25,676 bases of DNA from TCS55 sp964343505 (GCA_964343505.1 CAYFJU010000044.1:1-25676); one strand, 5' to 3'; positions 8,414-17,483 are shown, numbered from the stretch's first letter. Numbers and translations are program-made. Notes: generated from the sequence alone by a model not told the origin.

Positions 8414-9789
8414 TATTGGACCAATTCTTTTACAAATGATTTAAAAACCTTCCCACGCTCTTCAAAATTGATAAACTGGTCAAAACTGGCGCAGCCCGGA
8501 GACAGTAATACGATATCCCCGGGAACTGCGCGCAGATGACAAATCTCAACAGCGTCTCTCAGGCTGGAGACACACTCCAGCTTAACCGCATCCCTGAGGG
8601 CTGCTGAGATTGTTTCACCCGCCTGTCCGTAGGCGACAATTTCCTTCACTTTATTTTGGGCATGTGGAAGGAGTTGTGAGAATTCCCCGCCTTTATCTTT
8701 TCCACCCAGGATAAGGTGGATGGAGACGTCGAAACTATCCAGAGCGACCTTGACCGCATCCACATTGGTGGCTTTTGAGTCATTGTAGTAGGTCACGCCA
8801 TTGATATCCAGGACTTTTTCAAGCCTGTGTTCCACACCGATAAAGGTAGACATGACTTGGGCGATTCGTGAATTGGGAACGCCCAGGACCTTTGCTGCGG
8901 TAGCAGCGGCTAGGGCATTCGCCAAGTTATGTCGTCCGGGAAGGGCGAGTTGATTCAATTGAATCAGCGTGGCGTGCGCTTCATCATAAATCTTGGTGGC
9001 GTTCATGGTAAATAGTGTTTCTCCCGTCCCTAAGAGACTGAATCCATGAGTTTGGGGCTGAACGCCGTCAAATTTTGTATTCAGGATCGGATCATCAAAG
9101 TTATAGACAATATGATCGGACTGGTCTTGGTTTTGGATCATATTCAATTTGGCTTTGATGTAATCATCCATACTGGCATAACGGTCCAGATGATCGGGAG
9201 TAATATTCAGAAATATCGATATAAATGGCTTGAAATGAATGATGTGTTCCATCTGAAAACTGGAGATTTCCAAAATATGTACACGGTCAGTGGGCTGGTC
9301 CATCAAATCGGCCAAAATGATATTTGAAAAAGCCGTGCCCACATTACCGGCCAGGGCGGGGGAGAAGCCCTCCGTTTGGCACATTTCGTATAAGAGATTC
9401 ACCGTCGTGGTTTTTCCGTTGGAGCCCGTAACTCCTAGGACAGGGGCTTCAGTGAACCAACTTGCAAATTCAATTTCGCTCACCACCGGAATTCCTTTTT
9501 TCTTGGCATTCAACACGATGGCTGCGTCCTGAGCAATTCCCGGTGACAGGATCCAAAGATCAGCATCATAAATCTTCTGGCTATGTCCACTGATCTCAAC
9601 TGTGAAACCATCAGCTTTCAGTCCGTCCATCCGCTTAATGGTATCCTCAGAATTACCCCCATCACTGATGAAGACATTTGCCCCGAGATAGTCTGCCAGA
9701 CGAGCGGCACTTTCACCACTGCGGCCAAGGCCGATCACAGTGACATTTGCATCGCGAATATTGATATTATTCCTGTTTGAAATTTCCAT
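8413..9789 (-). CDS. murD: UDP-N-acetylmuramoylalanine--D-glutamate ligase MurD
   Basis: Cytoplasmic ligase that adds D-Glu to UDP-MurNAc-L-Ala. The N-terminal domain begins NVTVIGLGRSGESAA, the ATP loop GSNGKTT is at 122-128, and ITPDHLDRY and YNDSKATNVDA are the expected central and C-terminal Mur-ligase motifs. LILGGKDKGGEF is characteristic of MurD. The reading frame is open 19 codons further upstream (to 9846), but that would overlap mraY by 58 bases. ATG at 9789 forms a TGATG junction with the mraY stop like those elsewhere in the cluster, and gives 458 residues, close to the family norm. Confidence 0.96.
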   Translation of the reverse strand: MEISNRNNINIRDANVTVIGLGRSGESAARLADYLGANVFISDGGNSEDTIKRMDGLKADGFTVEISGHSQKIYDADLWILSPGIAQDAAIVLNAKKKGIPVVSEIEFASWFTEAPVLGVTGSNGKTTTVNLLYEMCQTEGFSPALAGNVGTAFSNIILADLMDQPTDRVHILEISSFQMEHIIHFKPFISIFLNITPDHLDRYASMDDYIKAKLNMIQNQDQSDHIVYNFDDPILNTKFDGVQPQTHGFSLLGTGETLFTMNATKIYDEAHATLIQLNQLALPGRHNLANALAAATAAKVLGVPNSRIAQVMSTFIGVEHRLEKVLDINGVTYYNDSKATNVDAVKVALDSFDVSIHLILGGKDKGGEFSQLLPHAQNKVKEIVAYGQAGETISAALRDAVKLECVSSLRDAVEICHLRAVPGDIVLLSPGCASFDQFINFEERGKVFKSFVKELVQ

Positions 9790-10892
9790 CAGCGAATCTT
9801 GAAAGTAGCGAGGGTTAACAGTGCTAATAAAAGACCGACAATCCAAAAGCGGATGACCACGCGAGATTCGGGCCAGCCTTTTAATTCAAAATGATGATGA
9901 AAGGGCGCCATTCGAAACAGTTTCTTCGGCTCCCCATATTTCTTTTTTGTGTAACGATAATAGCTGACTTGCAGGATGACTGAAATGGCTTCAGCCACAA
10001 AAACACCACCAATGATCACCAGTAAAAATTCTTTTTTCAATAAAATGGCCAATGTGCCCAAAGCAGCACCGGTGGATAGGGAACCCACGTCACCCATAAA
10101 AACTTCAGCCGGGGCGGCATTGAACCATAAATATCCTAAACAAGCACCAACACAAGCGGCGGTGAATATGGTAAGCTCACCGGCGCCCGGTAAATAAATG
10201 ATATTGAGATAATCCGAGAAATCCACACGTCCGCTGATGTAGGCGATGGCGGCAAATACAGTGAAAGAAATTGCCAAAAGTCCCGCCGCTAATCCATCCA
10301 GACCATCCGTTAAGTTCACCGCATTTGAAGTTCCTGTAACAACCAGGATGATCATGGAGGGGTACAGCATCCCGAAATCAACGACAGCATCTTTAAAGAA
10401 GGGTAAGGAGGTGACCGTTCTAAAATTATCCCAGGCGGGGGTGTTATAAATCCACATGGTGATGATGACGCCAAGAAGGACTTGCCCTGTAAGTTTATAT
10501 TTCGCTACCAGCCCCTTTTTCATTTTTTTGATTGTTTTCAAATAGTCATCAATGAAGCCGATCATTCCCATCCAGAGAGTTGAAACCAACAGGATTTGGA
10601 CGAATGGATTAGTTAAGTTCGCCAGGAGGATGGTGGGGAGGATAACTGCGGTGAGGATAATTATCCCCCCCATGGTTGGAGTACCTCTTTTCTTATGATG
10701 AGACTCCGGGCCATGATCACGAATTTCTTCACCAATTTGGTAATGGCGAAGTCTTCGTATGATGGCCGGTCCGAGGATGAAACTGATCAGTAACGCCAGA
10801 ATCGCCGCACTGGCACTGCGAAATGTGATGTATTGAAAAATATTGAAGGGCGAAAAAATCTCCCGCAATGGATATAAAAGGTGGTACAACAT
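9789..10892 (-). CDS. mraY: Phospho-N-acetylmuramoyl-pentapeptide transferase MraY
   Basis: Integral membrane enzyme that moves phospho-MurNAc-pentapeptide from UDP to undecaprenyl phosphate, making lipid I. The 367-residue protein has about ten membrane segments. Catalytic and Mg-binding motifs are all present: GTPTMGG, FIDDYLKTIKK with the aspartate pair, NAVNLTDGLDGLA, the FMGDVGS loop, and the histidine motif PFHHHFELKGWPE, a hallmark of MraY. It is joined to murF and murD by TGATG overlaps on both sides. Confidence 0.98.
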   Translation of the reverse strand: MLYHLLYPLREIFSPFNIFQYITFRSASAAILALLISFILGPAIIRRLRHYQIGEEIRDHGPESHHKKRGTPTMGGIIILTAVILPTILLANLTNPFVQILLVSTLWMGMIGFIDDYLKTIKKMKKGLVAKYKLTGQVLLGVIITMWIYNTPAWDNFRTVTSLPFFKDAVVDFGMLYPSMIILVVTGTSNAVNLTDGLDGLAAGLLAISFTVFAAIAYISGRVDFSDYLNIIYLPGAGELTIFTAACVGACLGYLWFNAAPAEVFMGDVGSLSTGAALGTLAILLKKEFLLVIIGGVFVAEAISVILQVSYYRYTKKKYGEPKKLFRMAPFHHHFELKGWPESRVVIRFWIVGLLLALLTLATFKIR

Positions 10893-12232
10893 CAGGCTTC
10901 CAGCATGGCCTCCACAATAGTTTCCATGTGCATACCGCGCGATCCTTTAACCAGCACTTTATCGCCTTCATTCACAATAGTTTTCAATGAGGATAACAAA
11001 TCATCCTTATTGTCAAAATGTTGATGTAATTCTATTTGTGTCATGGCCGCGTCTGTGGCGGTTGTTTCAGCCCCGACTGTGAATACGATGGACAATCCTG
11101 CTTCATCACATTTTTGCCCCACATTGCGGTGCTGTTCCAAAGAGGATTCACCTAACTCGAACATATCACCGAAAACGAAAATTCTGTTTCCGTTTCCACT
11201 GAAAGCTTTGAGGTAATCAACAGCGGCAATCGTGGATTCAAGGTTTGCATTATAGGTGTCATCAATGATGGTAATGGAGCCGTTATTTTTCACTTCACAC
11301 CGTCCCTTAGGTGGTTGAAATGATGCAATACGCTTCCTGATATCATCCCATTCAATTTCCAGCGTCCGCGCAATGGCCGAACAAGCGATTACATTTTTGG
11401 CGAAAGATAAATTGACTGAACGGGTGGGTACCTCTTCCGCATCGATCGTCAGGGTGATAGTACCGTCATCTTCATGGTGAATATCGGCAGGATAATCGCA
11501 ATCGGGGGTCAGTCCAAATGAAATGGATTTTCCCGGAACTTCCAATTCGGTAACATGATGATCCGCCGCATTAATGAATGAAATTCCATCGTCCAGACAT
11601 TTGAAAAGGGCGCCTTTGGTTTCGGCTACAGCTTCAATCGTTCCAAATCCTTCCAGGTGCGCTGGTGCAATATTGGTGATCACCCCGTGAGTCGGTTTGC
11701 CGATTTCACAAAGCTCCGCAACATCCCCTGGCTGGTTCGCTCCCATTTCCAAAATAGAAGCTGAATGTAAATTTGTCAATTGAAGCAGAGTGAGAGGCAG
11801 GCCGATGGATGTATTAAAATTGCCTTCAGTAGCATGGACACTGAATTGCGCACCAAGAATATGTTTTAATAACTCTTTGGTGGATGTTTTTCCGTTTGAC
11901 CCGGTAATACCAATCACGGGCATATCGAATTGATTTCGCCATACTGTAGCTACTTTTCCGATGGCTTTTACAGGGTCATCTACTTGGATTTGGGTGCCGT
12001 CAATATTTTTATCAACTCGATTTACCAAGGCGCAGGCGGCTCCATTTGCGAAAATATTGTTTAAAAATGAATGCCCATCCACCCGTTCTCCGGCAATGGC
12101 AATATAAAGGTCGCCGGACTGGACTTCCCGGCTGTCTGTGGCGATACCAGTGACTTCGGAATTCAAAGAAAATCCTGTTGCGCTTTCAAATACCTTTGCG
12201 AATTCAATTGAGTCGGGCAGGTCAATCCGCAT
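10892..12232 (-). CDS. murF: UDP-N-acetylmuramoyl-tripeptide--D-alanyl-D-alanine ligase MurF
   Basis: Cytoplasmic ligase that adds the D-Ala-D-Ala dipeptide and completes the UDP-MurNAc-pentapeptide. The N-terminal domain has the TDSREVQSGDLYIAIAGERVDGHSF motif shared with MurE, in a MurF-like setting. The ATP loop GSNGKTS is at 111-117, followed by EMGANQPGDVAEL, IDDTYNANLES and GDMFELGE, the last being typical of MurF. Length is 446 residues. The start overlaps the murE stop by 11 bases. The ligase that makes its dipeptide substrate (Ddl) is not encoded in this window. Confidence 0.97.
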   Translation of the reverse strand: MRIDLPDSIEFAKVFESATGFSLNSEVTGIATDSREVQSGDLYIAIAGERVDGHSFLNNIFANGAACALVNRVDKNIDGTQIQVDDPVKAIGKVATVWRNQFDMPVIGITGSNGKTSTKELLKHILGAQFSVHATEGNFNTSIGLPLTLLQLTNLHSASILEMGANQPGDVAELCEIGKPTHGVITNIAPAHLEGFGTIEAVAETKGALFKCLDDGISFINAADHHVTELEVPGKSISFGLTPDCDYPADIHHEDDGTITLTIDAEEVPTRSVNLSFAKNVIACSAIARTLEIEWDDIRKRIASFQPPKGRCEVKNNGSITIIDDTYNANLESTIAAVDYLKAFSGNGNRIFVFGDMFELGESSLEQHRNVGQKCDEAGLSIVFTVGAETTATDAAMTQIELHQHFDNKDDLLSSLKTIVNEGDKVLVKGSRGMHMETIVEAMLEA

Positions 12233-13673
12233 GGATTATTCCTTCAATGATTTCAATATCGGAATAAGGGTATTTCTCACCCTTGATTTCCTGATAATTT
12301 TCACGCCCCTTGCCCAGGACAACAAGGATATCATCTTGATTCAATTCGGCGATTACTTCTTTTAGGGCAATCCCTCGATCGGCATACAGCCGGCATTTGC
12401 TTTCGGTGAGGCCACCGAGAATCTCGTTATTGATTTCTTCCAAATCTTCGGAGCGGGGATTATCAGGTGTAATGAATAATTTTTCGGAGTATTTTTCTGC
12501 AATTCTTCCCATTTCCGGCCGTTTGGTTGCATCACGATCACCGCCGCAGCCGAATAAAACAAACATGCTTCCATCGGACTTTTTCATACCTGAGATTGTA
12601 CTCAACACTTTTTCATAAGCATCGGGCGTGTGAGCATAATCCACGATCACGGAAGCGCCATTAGGCAGCTGAAACACTTCCATCCGCCCGGGAACGGTGC
12701 GGCAATTTGTAACACCATTCTGGATGGCCTTTGGGTCAATTCCAAGGGAAATAGCAATGCTGACAGCGCATAATATATTTTCCACATTGAAATCTCCGAC
12801 AAGCGGGGAAGAAATTATTACCTCAATATCACCTGCTCGGATCGTCCCGCGAATTCCATCTAAATCTTGCGTTAATTCTGAGTAATGAATATCCGTCGAT
12901 CCATTTTTGGAAATACTCACGACAGGGGCCTGCGACTCTTTTGTCATGGCCTGGCCCAATTCATCATCATAATTAATAATTGCGGTTCCCGTGATGGGCA
13001 ATGAATGGAATAATTTTGATTTGGCATGGAAATATTCATCCATGGTTTTATGATAATCCAAATGTTCCGGGGAGAGGTTGGTGAAAGCACCCATGTTAAA
13101 CTCCACATCTGCCACTCTAAGCTGATCGAGGGCATGGGAGGAGACTTCCATCACCACATGCGAAAACCCTTTGTCCGCCAATTCACGAAATGTTCTCTGC
13201 AGATTGATAGGGTCGGGGGTCGTGAGTGATTTCTTAGGGCTGTATCCTTCAGCAATAAGGCCCAATGTGCCCAACTGGGCACTTTTGATTTGGGATTCTT
13301 TCAGAATTTCATAAACCAGGGAAGCTGTGGTCGTTTTGCCGTTGGTACCGGTAATACCGATGACGGTCAATTCTTTTGTAGGATGGTGATAATAATTTGC
13401 GGCCACGCGACTGACTGCCAAACGTGGGTTGGCCACAATGATATTTGGAACAGGTAATTTACCCAAATCCCTCCCGTTGGAAATCACCGCCGCCGCGCCA
13501 TTTTTTATCGCTTGAGGAATAAAATCATGCCCGTCAAATTCTTCACCGTTAATGGCCACAAATAAACTGCCAGGCGACACTTTTCCGGAATGGCTGCAGA
13601 TATCCTTCACTTCGACTGGAGGTAAAGTAGAATCGTCCATCACAATATCTTTTACAAGTTGCTTCAGCTGCAT
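12222..13673 (-). CDS. murE: UDP-N-acetylmuramoyl-L-alanyl-D-glutamate--2,6-diaminopimelate ligase MurE
   Basis: Cytoplasmic ligase adding the third stem-peptide residue. The 483-residue protein has the N-terminal SLFVAINGEEFDGHDF motif, ATP loop GTNGKTT at 109-115, EVSSHAL, and a C-terminal domain with VDYAHTPDA and FGCGGDRDATKRP. DNPR at 404-407 is the known signature of enzymes that select meso-diaminopimelate; lysine-adding enzymes differ there. So this organism very probably makes A2pm-type peptidoglycan. One base separates its ATG from the ftsI stop. Confidence 0.97.
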   Translation of the reverse strand: MQLKQLVKDIVMDDSTLPPVEVKDICSHSGKVSPGSLFVAINGEEFDGHDFIPQAIKNGAAAVISNGRDLGKLPVPNIIVANPRLAVSRVAANYYHHPTKELTVIGITGTNGKTTTASLVYEILKESQIKSAQLGTLGLIAEGYSPKKSLTTPDPINLQRTFRELADKGFSHVVMEVSSHALDQLRVADVEFNMGAFTNLSPEHLDYHKTMDEYFHAKSKLFHSLPITGTAIINYDDELGQAMTKESQAPVVSISKNGSTDIHYSELTQDLDGIRGTIRAGDIEVIISSPLVGDFNVENILCAVSIAISLGIDPKAIQNGVTNCRTVPGRMEVFQLPNGASVIVDYAHTPDAYEKVLSTISGMKKSDGSMFVLFGCGGDRDATKRPEMGRIAEKYSEKLFITPDNPRSEDLEEINNEILGGLTESKCRLYADRGIALKEVIAELNQDDILVVLGKGRENYQEIKGEKYPYSDIEIIEGIIHAD

Positions 13674-13674
13674 T

Positions 13675-15642
13675 TTAATTCAACCCCATGGTGCATAAAG
13701 ACCCGGGCAGCTTTTTTGTTCCCGGCTTGGGACTTTGCCAAACCACATGTCCGGAACCCGTAAAACTGGCCCGCATGTTCGAGGCGATTAATACCTGTTT
13801 TGCTTTGCGAATACTCATACCGCGGACATCCGGTACAATGGTATATCCATCCTGATATTTCGGATAGGATGCGACGGTATTTATGGGCACCAATCCCATA
13901 TTACCCTGTTCGGACGCGTCGGCGTAAAGGGGTTTGCTGAAATCTGTTTTCGGTTTATGATATTGGATTGAATCATCCATATTGATAATCCGCTGGGCTA
14001 CACGACGGAATACAGGAGCTGCGCCATAGCCGCCCCAATGGTATCCATAGCGGGGTTCATCCAGGATGATGACACCCACAACCTGGGGATCTTCGGCGGG
14101 GAAGAAGCCGGCAAAATTTGAAATATATTTGTTCTGGGAATAGGCGCCGTCTATGAATTTGTGTGCCGTACCCGTTTTCCCCGCCACGGACCAACCTTGG
14201 AGCCCCGCCTTGGTTCCTGTACCGCTTTTAACCACTTGGACTAACATATCCTTAATGGTGGACATAATTTCAGGGGCGGCGACTTTGCGAATCACTTCCG
14301 GCTTTTCGGCATATACCACTTTGCCTTCAGGGGATAAAATTTGTTTAACTAAGCGAGGTTTCAACAGGAATCCGCCATTGGCGATGGCTGAATAAGCAGA
14401 GGCCAGTTGAAGGGCCGTGACGCCCACTTCATATCCGATGGCAACCTCAGCCAGGGAGATTTCACTCCAATCTTTTGTTTTCCGAAGTATGCCCTGTACC
14501 TCCCCGGGGAAACGAATGCCTGTGGGTGTGCCGAATCCATAATCCCGGGAAAACTGGTAAAGGGGGTTCTGGCCGATATTTTGAGCAATTTTAATTGTCC
14601 CCACATTGCTGGAGTGGGCAATAATCTGGGGAAATGTCAGGAGTCCAAATTTTTCGTGATCGGAAATGGTTTTCCCCGCCACGGTGAATTGGCCATCTTC
14701 GCAGTAAAATTCATCGTACAATGAAACGGTATTGGTTGCAAGAGCCGCTGTCGCCGCGACAATTTTATAGGTAGAACCCGGTTCAAATTGGTCGGTAACA
14801 ACGCGATTTTTTTGATTCTCAATGGGGGAAGAGCCGGGCCGATTTGGGTCGAAATCCGGCAGGGATGCCATGGCCAGGATGGCGCCTGTTTGGGGATCCA
14901 TCAAAACGCCCATGGCGCCTGCGGCACTGGTTTCTTTGATTCTCCGGGACAGTTCTTCCTGCAATATACTTTGGTATTCAAGATCAATGGTTAATTGAAT
15001 ATTGGAGCCGTCAATGGGGGGTTTTATCGGGAAACTGGTTTTAACCTGAGATCGTCCTTCACCATTCACCGATTTGACTACCCAACCGTGGGTTCCCGCC
15101 AGGTGCCCATTGAATTCTTTTTCTATACCTGTGAGTCCTTTGTCATCGACATCGGTAAAGCCAATCACCTGAGACCCAATAAAAGTGTGGGGATAGGAAC
15201 GCCTGGATTTACGGTCAATCACCAACCCGGGGATTCGTTGTCCAAGAATAGGCTCGACCTTGGCACGACGGAGATTGCGGTCGAGATAAATAAAGTCCGC
15301 TTTTGATTTCAGTTTATTTAAATAATAGCTCGGCTCTTTACCTGTGGATTTAGACAGCAAATTTGCGAACCGGGTTTTATTCTTTACCTTAGAAGGATGG
15401 GCGGCCAGGGAGTAATGGATAAGATTACGCGTGAGGGGGGTGTTTTTGGTATCGTATATATTGCCACGGACAGCCAGAAGCGGCTCCTGCCTTTGGCCTT
15501 GACGAATCCCTTGTTCTCGATAGGAATCACTATCGGTGACCATAATCTGAAATAAGCGTGCCGATAGTCCGGCCCATGCAAAAATGAGACAGCACGAGAG
15601 GACAGTTACCCGTGCGCGAAATTTCAGATAGGTCTTAGTCAA
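13675..15642 (-). CDS. ftsI: Septal transpeptidase FtsI (class B PBP) with a C-terminal PASTA domain
   Basis: Inner-membrane, periplasm-facing class B penicillin-binding protein that crosslinks septal peptidoglycan made by FtsW. Residues about 10-32 form the membrane anchor, and a PBP dimerisation domain (GNIYDTKNTPLTRN onward) covers about 55-210. The transpeptidase domain carries the active-site STYK with nucleophile Ser290, SSN at 344-346, and KTG at 489-491. The last 60 or so residues (TIVPDVRGMSIRKAKQVL...) form one PASTA domain. The start is TTG at 15642 in a TTGA overlap with the ftsL stop; no ATG is available before residue 34 and no ribosome binding site is visible, so translation may depend on coupling to ftsL. 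Length 655. Confidence 0.95.
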   Translation of the reverse strand: MTKTYLKFRARVTVLSCCLIFAWAGLSARLFQIMVTDSDSYREQGIRQGQRQEPLLAVRGNIYDTKNTPLTRNLIHYSLAAHPSKVKNKTRFANLLSKSTGKEPSYYLNKLKSKADFIYLDRNLRRAKVEPILGQRIPGLVIDRKSRRSYPHTFIGSQVIGFTDVDDKGLTGIEKEFNGHLAGTHGWVVKSVNGEGRSQVKTSFPIKPPIDGSNIQLTIDLEYQSILQEELSRRIKETSAAGAMGVLMDPQTGAILAMASLPDFDPNRPGSSPIENQKNRVVTDQFEPGSTYKIVAATAALATNTVSLYDEFYCEDGQFTVAGKTISDHEKFGLLTFPQIIAHSSNVGTIKIAQNIGQNPLYQFSRDYGFGTPTGIRFPGEVQGILRKTKDWSEISLAEVAIGYEVGVTALQLASAYSAIANGGFLLKPRLVKQILSPEGKVVYAEKPEVIRKVAAPEIMSTIKDMLVQVVKSGTGTKAGLQGWSVAGKTGTAHKFIDGAYSQNKYISNFAGFFPAEDPQVVGVIILDEPRYGYHWGGYGAAPVFRRVAQRIINMDDSIQYHKPKTDFSKPLYADASEQGNMGLVPINTVASYPKYQDGYTIVPDVRGMSIRKAKQVLIASNMRASFTGSGHVVWQSPKPGTKKLPGSLCTMGLN

Positions 15643-15974
15643 TTTGTGCCGGCAATTATATTTTCGTCAACATAAATCATTAATGTTTCCGGGTGGGCGG
15701 GAACCATGTTCAATTCGGTCCGCGCTACCTGGGAGATTCGATCTCCCCGTGAAAGCTGGGCAATATCCATCTTGAGTTCTTTAGCAGAATTTTCAAGTTC
15801 TTTGACGACTTGATTCTGAACTTCAATCGCCAGCATCGTTTCATCAATTTCGGTATAGACCCACAGGTAAACAATCAGTCCGGCAATGGACAGGATTGTG
15901 GTGGAAAAGAACAGCAGTGTTTGAAAAAATTCCCGGTTCTTTTTAGATCGGCGTCTCCGCTTTTTCGCCGGCAT
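15639..15974 (-). CDS. ftsL: FtsL-like cell division protein
   Basis: Small bitopic membrane protein in the FtsL position. Of 111 residues, the first 14 are strongly basic (KKRRRRSKKNR), a membrane segment covers about 17-40, and a coiled-coil segment (about 44-75, rich in Glu, Val and Leu) follows. The RISQVARTELNMVPAHPETLMIY tail resembles the end of FtsL/DivIC-type proteins. Family sequence conservation is low, so the call rests on topology, size and its place between rsmH and ftsI. It overlaps rsmH as TAATG. Confidence 0.85.
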   Translation of the reverse strand: MPAKKRRRRSKKNREFFQTLLFFSTTILSIAGLIVYLWVYTEIDETMLAIEVQNQVVKELENSAKELKMDIAQLSRGDRISQVARTELNMVPAHPETLMIYVDENIIAGTN

Positions 15975-16873
15975 TAGGCGATCCTTTCTGCCGCTCGAAG
16001 TTTGGCACTACGAGCACGGCTATTTTGAGCTTGTTCCTCTTCGGATGGAATAACGGGTTTTTTGGTGAGCACTTTGAGCCTTCCTGACTGTTTGAGTGAC
16101 CGAAACGTATGCTTCACCATTCTGTCTTCGAGAGAATGATAGGACATAATCACAACCCGGCCGCCAATGGAGAGATTATCAATAAAGCGGTCCAGGAAGG
16201 ATGCGAGTTTATCCAACTCGCCGTTAACGGCAATGCGCATGGCTTGAAATACGCGTGCCAGGGTTTTGCGTCTTTGATGTGGAGGGGTAGACCGGCGCAC
16301 GGCCTCTTTGAGGTCCGCCACAGTGGTCAGGTTTGATGTGGATTTGACGGAACGGGCAATTCTCCGCGAATGCCGTTCCTCACCATACTGATAAATAATA
16401 TCGGCTAATTCTTGTTCCGATGAACGGGCAATGAAATCTGCAGCTGTTTCACCTGAATTTTCGTCAAAGCGCATATCCAATTTTCCTTCGGATTCAAACG
16501 CAAAACCACGGGTAGGAGAGTTTAACTGCATGGAAGAAAGACCCAGGTCCAGCAATATGCCGTTCACTTCAGAAACCCCCAATTTGTCGAGGATTGCGGG
16601 GAATTTATGGTAAGATGACTGGTGGGTAGAAATGGGATGCTCAGAGGCACTAAACAGATTATTGCAAATTTCCAGTGCCTCTGCATCCCGGTCAATTCCG
16701 ATCAGCTTTCCTTTGGACGTCAGCTGATTCAGGATTTGTGTGGCGTGCCCCCCAGCCCCCACCGTACCATCGAGATAGGTGCCATTGGGCTGCAGGTTCA
16801 AGTATTCCAAAACTTCGTTGACCATGACAGGAATATGGAGGCGCGGTTGTTCCTGCGATGACGCTGTGTTCAT
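15974..16873 (-). CDS. rsmH: 16S rRNA (cytosine(1402)-N4)-methyltransferase RsmH (MraW)
   Basis: SAM-dependent methyltransferase that modifies C1402 of 16S rRNA in the ribosomal P site. The 299-residue protein shows HIPVMVNEVLEYL near the N-terminus and the SAM loop DGTVGAGGH at 35-43. LLDLGLSSMQLNSPTRGF, RVFQAMRIAVNGEL and VIMSYHSLEDRMVK are all close to the family consensus. It overlaps mraZ and ftsL by TAATG junctions on both sides, the usual dcw arrangement. Confidence 0.98.
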   Translation of the reverse strand: MNTASSQEQPRLHIPVMVNEVLEYLNLQPNGTYLDGTVGAGGHATQILNQLTSKGKLIGIDRDAEALEICNNLFSASEHPISTHQSSYHKFPAILDKLGVSEVNGILLDLGLSSMQLNSPTRGFAFESEGKLDMRFDENSGETAADFIARSSEQELADIIYQYGEERHSRRIARSVKSTSNLTTVADLKEAVRRSTPPHQRRKTLARVFQAMRIAVNGELDKLASFLDRFIDNLSIGGRVVIMSYHSLEDRMVKHTFRSLKQSGRLKVLTKKPVIPSEEEQAQNSRARSAKLRAAERIA

Positions 16874-17337
16874 TAGAGTATAATTTGATTGGCGAGTTCA
16901 TCGAATTGAGATGAATCAATTTCCTGTGATGCTTGATCGACCGAATCCAATAATTTTGGATTCCAAATTTCTATTTTATTCACCATCCCGACGATGAGCG
17001 CTTCTTTCTCTATCTGGGCATACTCAATCAGGTTGGGTGTGATGGCGATACGGCCCTGCTTATCATATTGCACAGGGGAGGCATAACGGACTGTGCTGCG
17101 TACAAAAGAGCGATTAACACGAGAGAGAGAGGAGAGTTTGCGGAGTTCATCTTCAATCGATTGCCATACTGTAACCGGATAGACCCAAACGCAGGGATCC
17201 ATCCCGCGGGTAATCACAAAGGATTGCTCATTATCCGCTGTGAGCACATTCCGGAATTTGGCCGGAATATTGACGCGCCCCTTAGCGTCTAATGAATAGG
17301 AAAATTCGCCAGTAAATGTATTTTGATTTATCGTCAT
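16873..17337 (-). CDS. mraZ: Transcriptional regulator MraZ
   Basis: AbrB-like double-domain DNA-binding protein that regulates the dcw operon in studied bacteria. From ATG at 17337 it has 154 residues. Two copies of the MraZ repeat are visible: SLDAKGRVNIPAKFR near residue 15 and YDKQGRIAITPNLIEYA near residue 92, each with the conserved D-x3-R pattern. A TTG at 17343 would add two residues but is less likely. No good ribosome binding site precedes the ATG. The upstream region holds a promoter and TGGG repeats at 10-base spacing, matching the known operator type of E. coli MraZ, so autoregulation is likely. Confidence 0.96.
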   Translation of the reverse strand: MTINQNTFTGEFSYSLDAKGRVNIPAKFRNVLTADNEQSFVITRGMDPCVWVYPVTVWQSIEDELRKLSSLSRVNRSFVRSTVRYASPVQYDKQGRIAITPNLIEYAQIEKEALIVGMVNKIEIWNPKLLDSVDQASQEIDSSQFDELANQIIL

Positions 17338-17361
17338 GCCCAAAAATGTTAGGGATAATTA

Positions 17362-17396
17362 CCCACAACTACCCACAATCTATCTCTTATTCCCCA
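17362..17396 (-). promoter_or_regulatory. Candidate MraZ operator (TGGG repeats)
   Basis: Read on the minus strand, TGGG occurs at 17365-17362, 17375-17372 and 17396-17393. The first two are exactly 10 bases apart, the third 21 bases further. E. coli MraZ is known to bind direct TGGGN repeats separated by five bases, the same 10-base period. The repeats flank the proposed -10 box, so binding would block RNA polymerase. Confidence 0.6.
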
Positions 17397-17406
17397 CAGG
17401 TGTCAA
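17377..17406 (-). promoter_or_regulatory. Candidate sigma-70-type promoter of mraZ and the dcw operon
   Basis: On the minus strand a perfect TTGACA (17406-17401) is followed after 18 bases by TAGATT (17382-17377, four of six to consensus). Transcription would start near 17370, giving a leader of about 33 bases before mraZ. A second TATAAT-like box (17428-17423) lies further upstream with a poor -35. Confidence 0.55.
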
Positions 17407-17483
17407 TAAATATTATGAAAAAATTATACGATCCCCACGGCAGTTGTAAGGATCGGGTAAATGATTACTTTAAAGAGTTGGGG

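Noticed and set aside
9790..9846. Longer N-terminus for murD
   Set aside because: It would overlap mraY by 58 bases; ATG at 9789 gives a TGATG junction like those of its neighbours and a normal MurD length.
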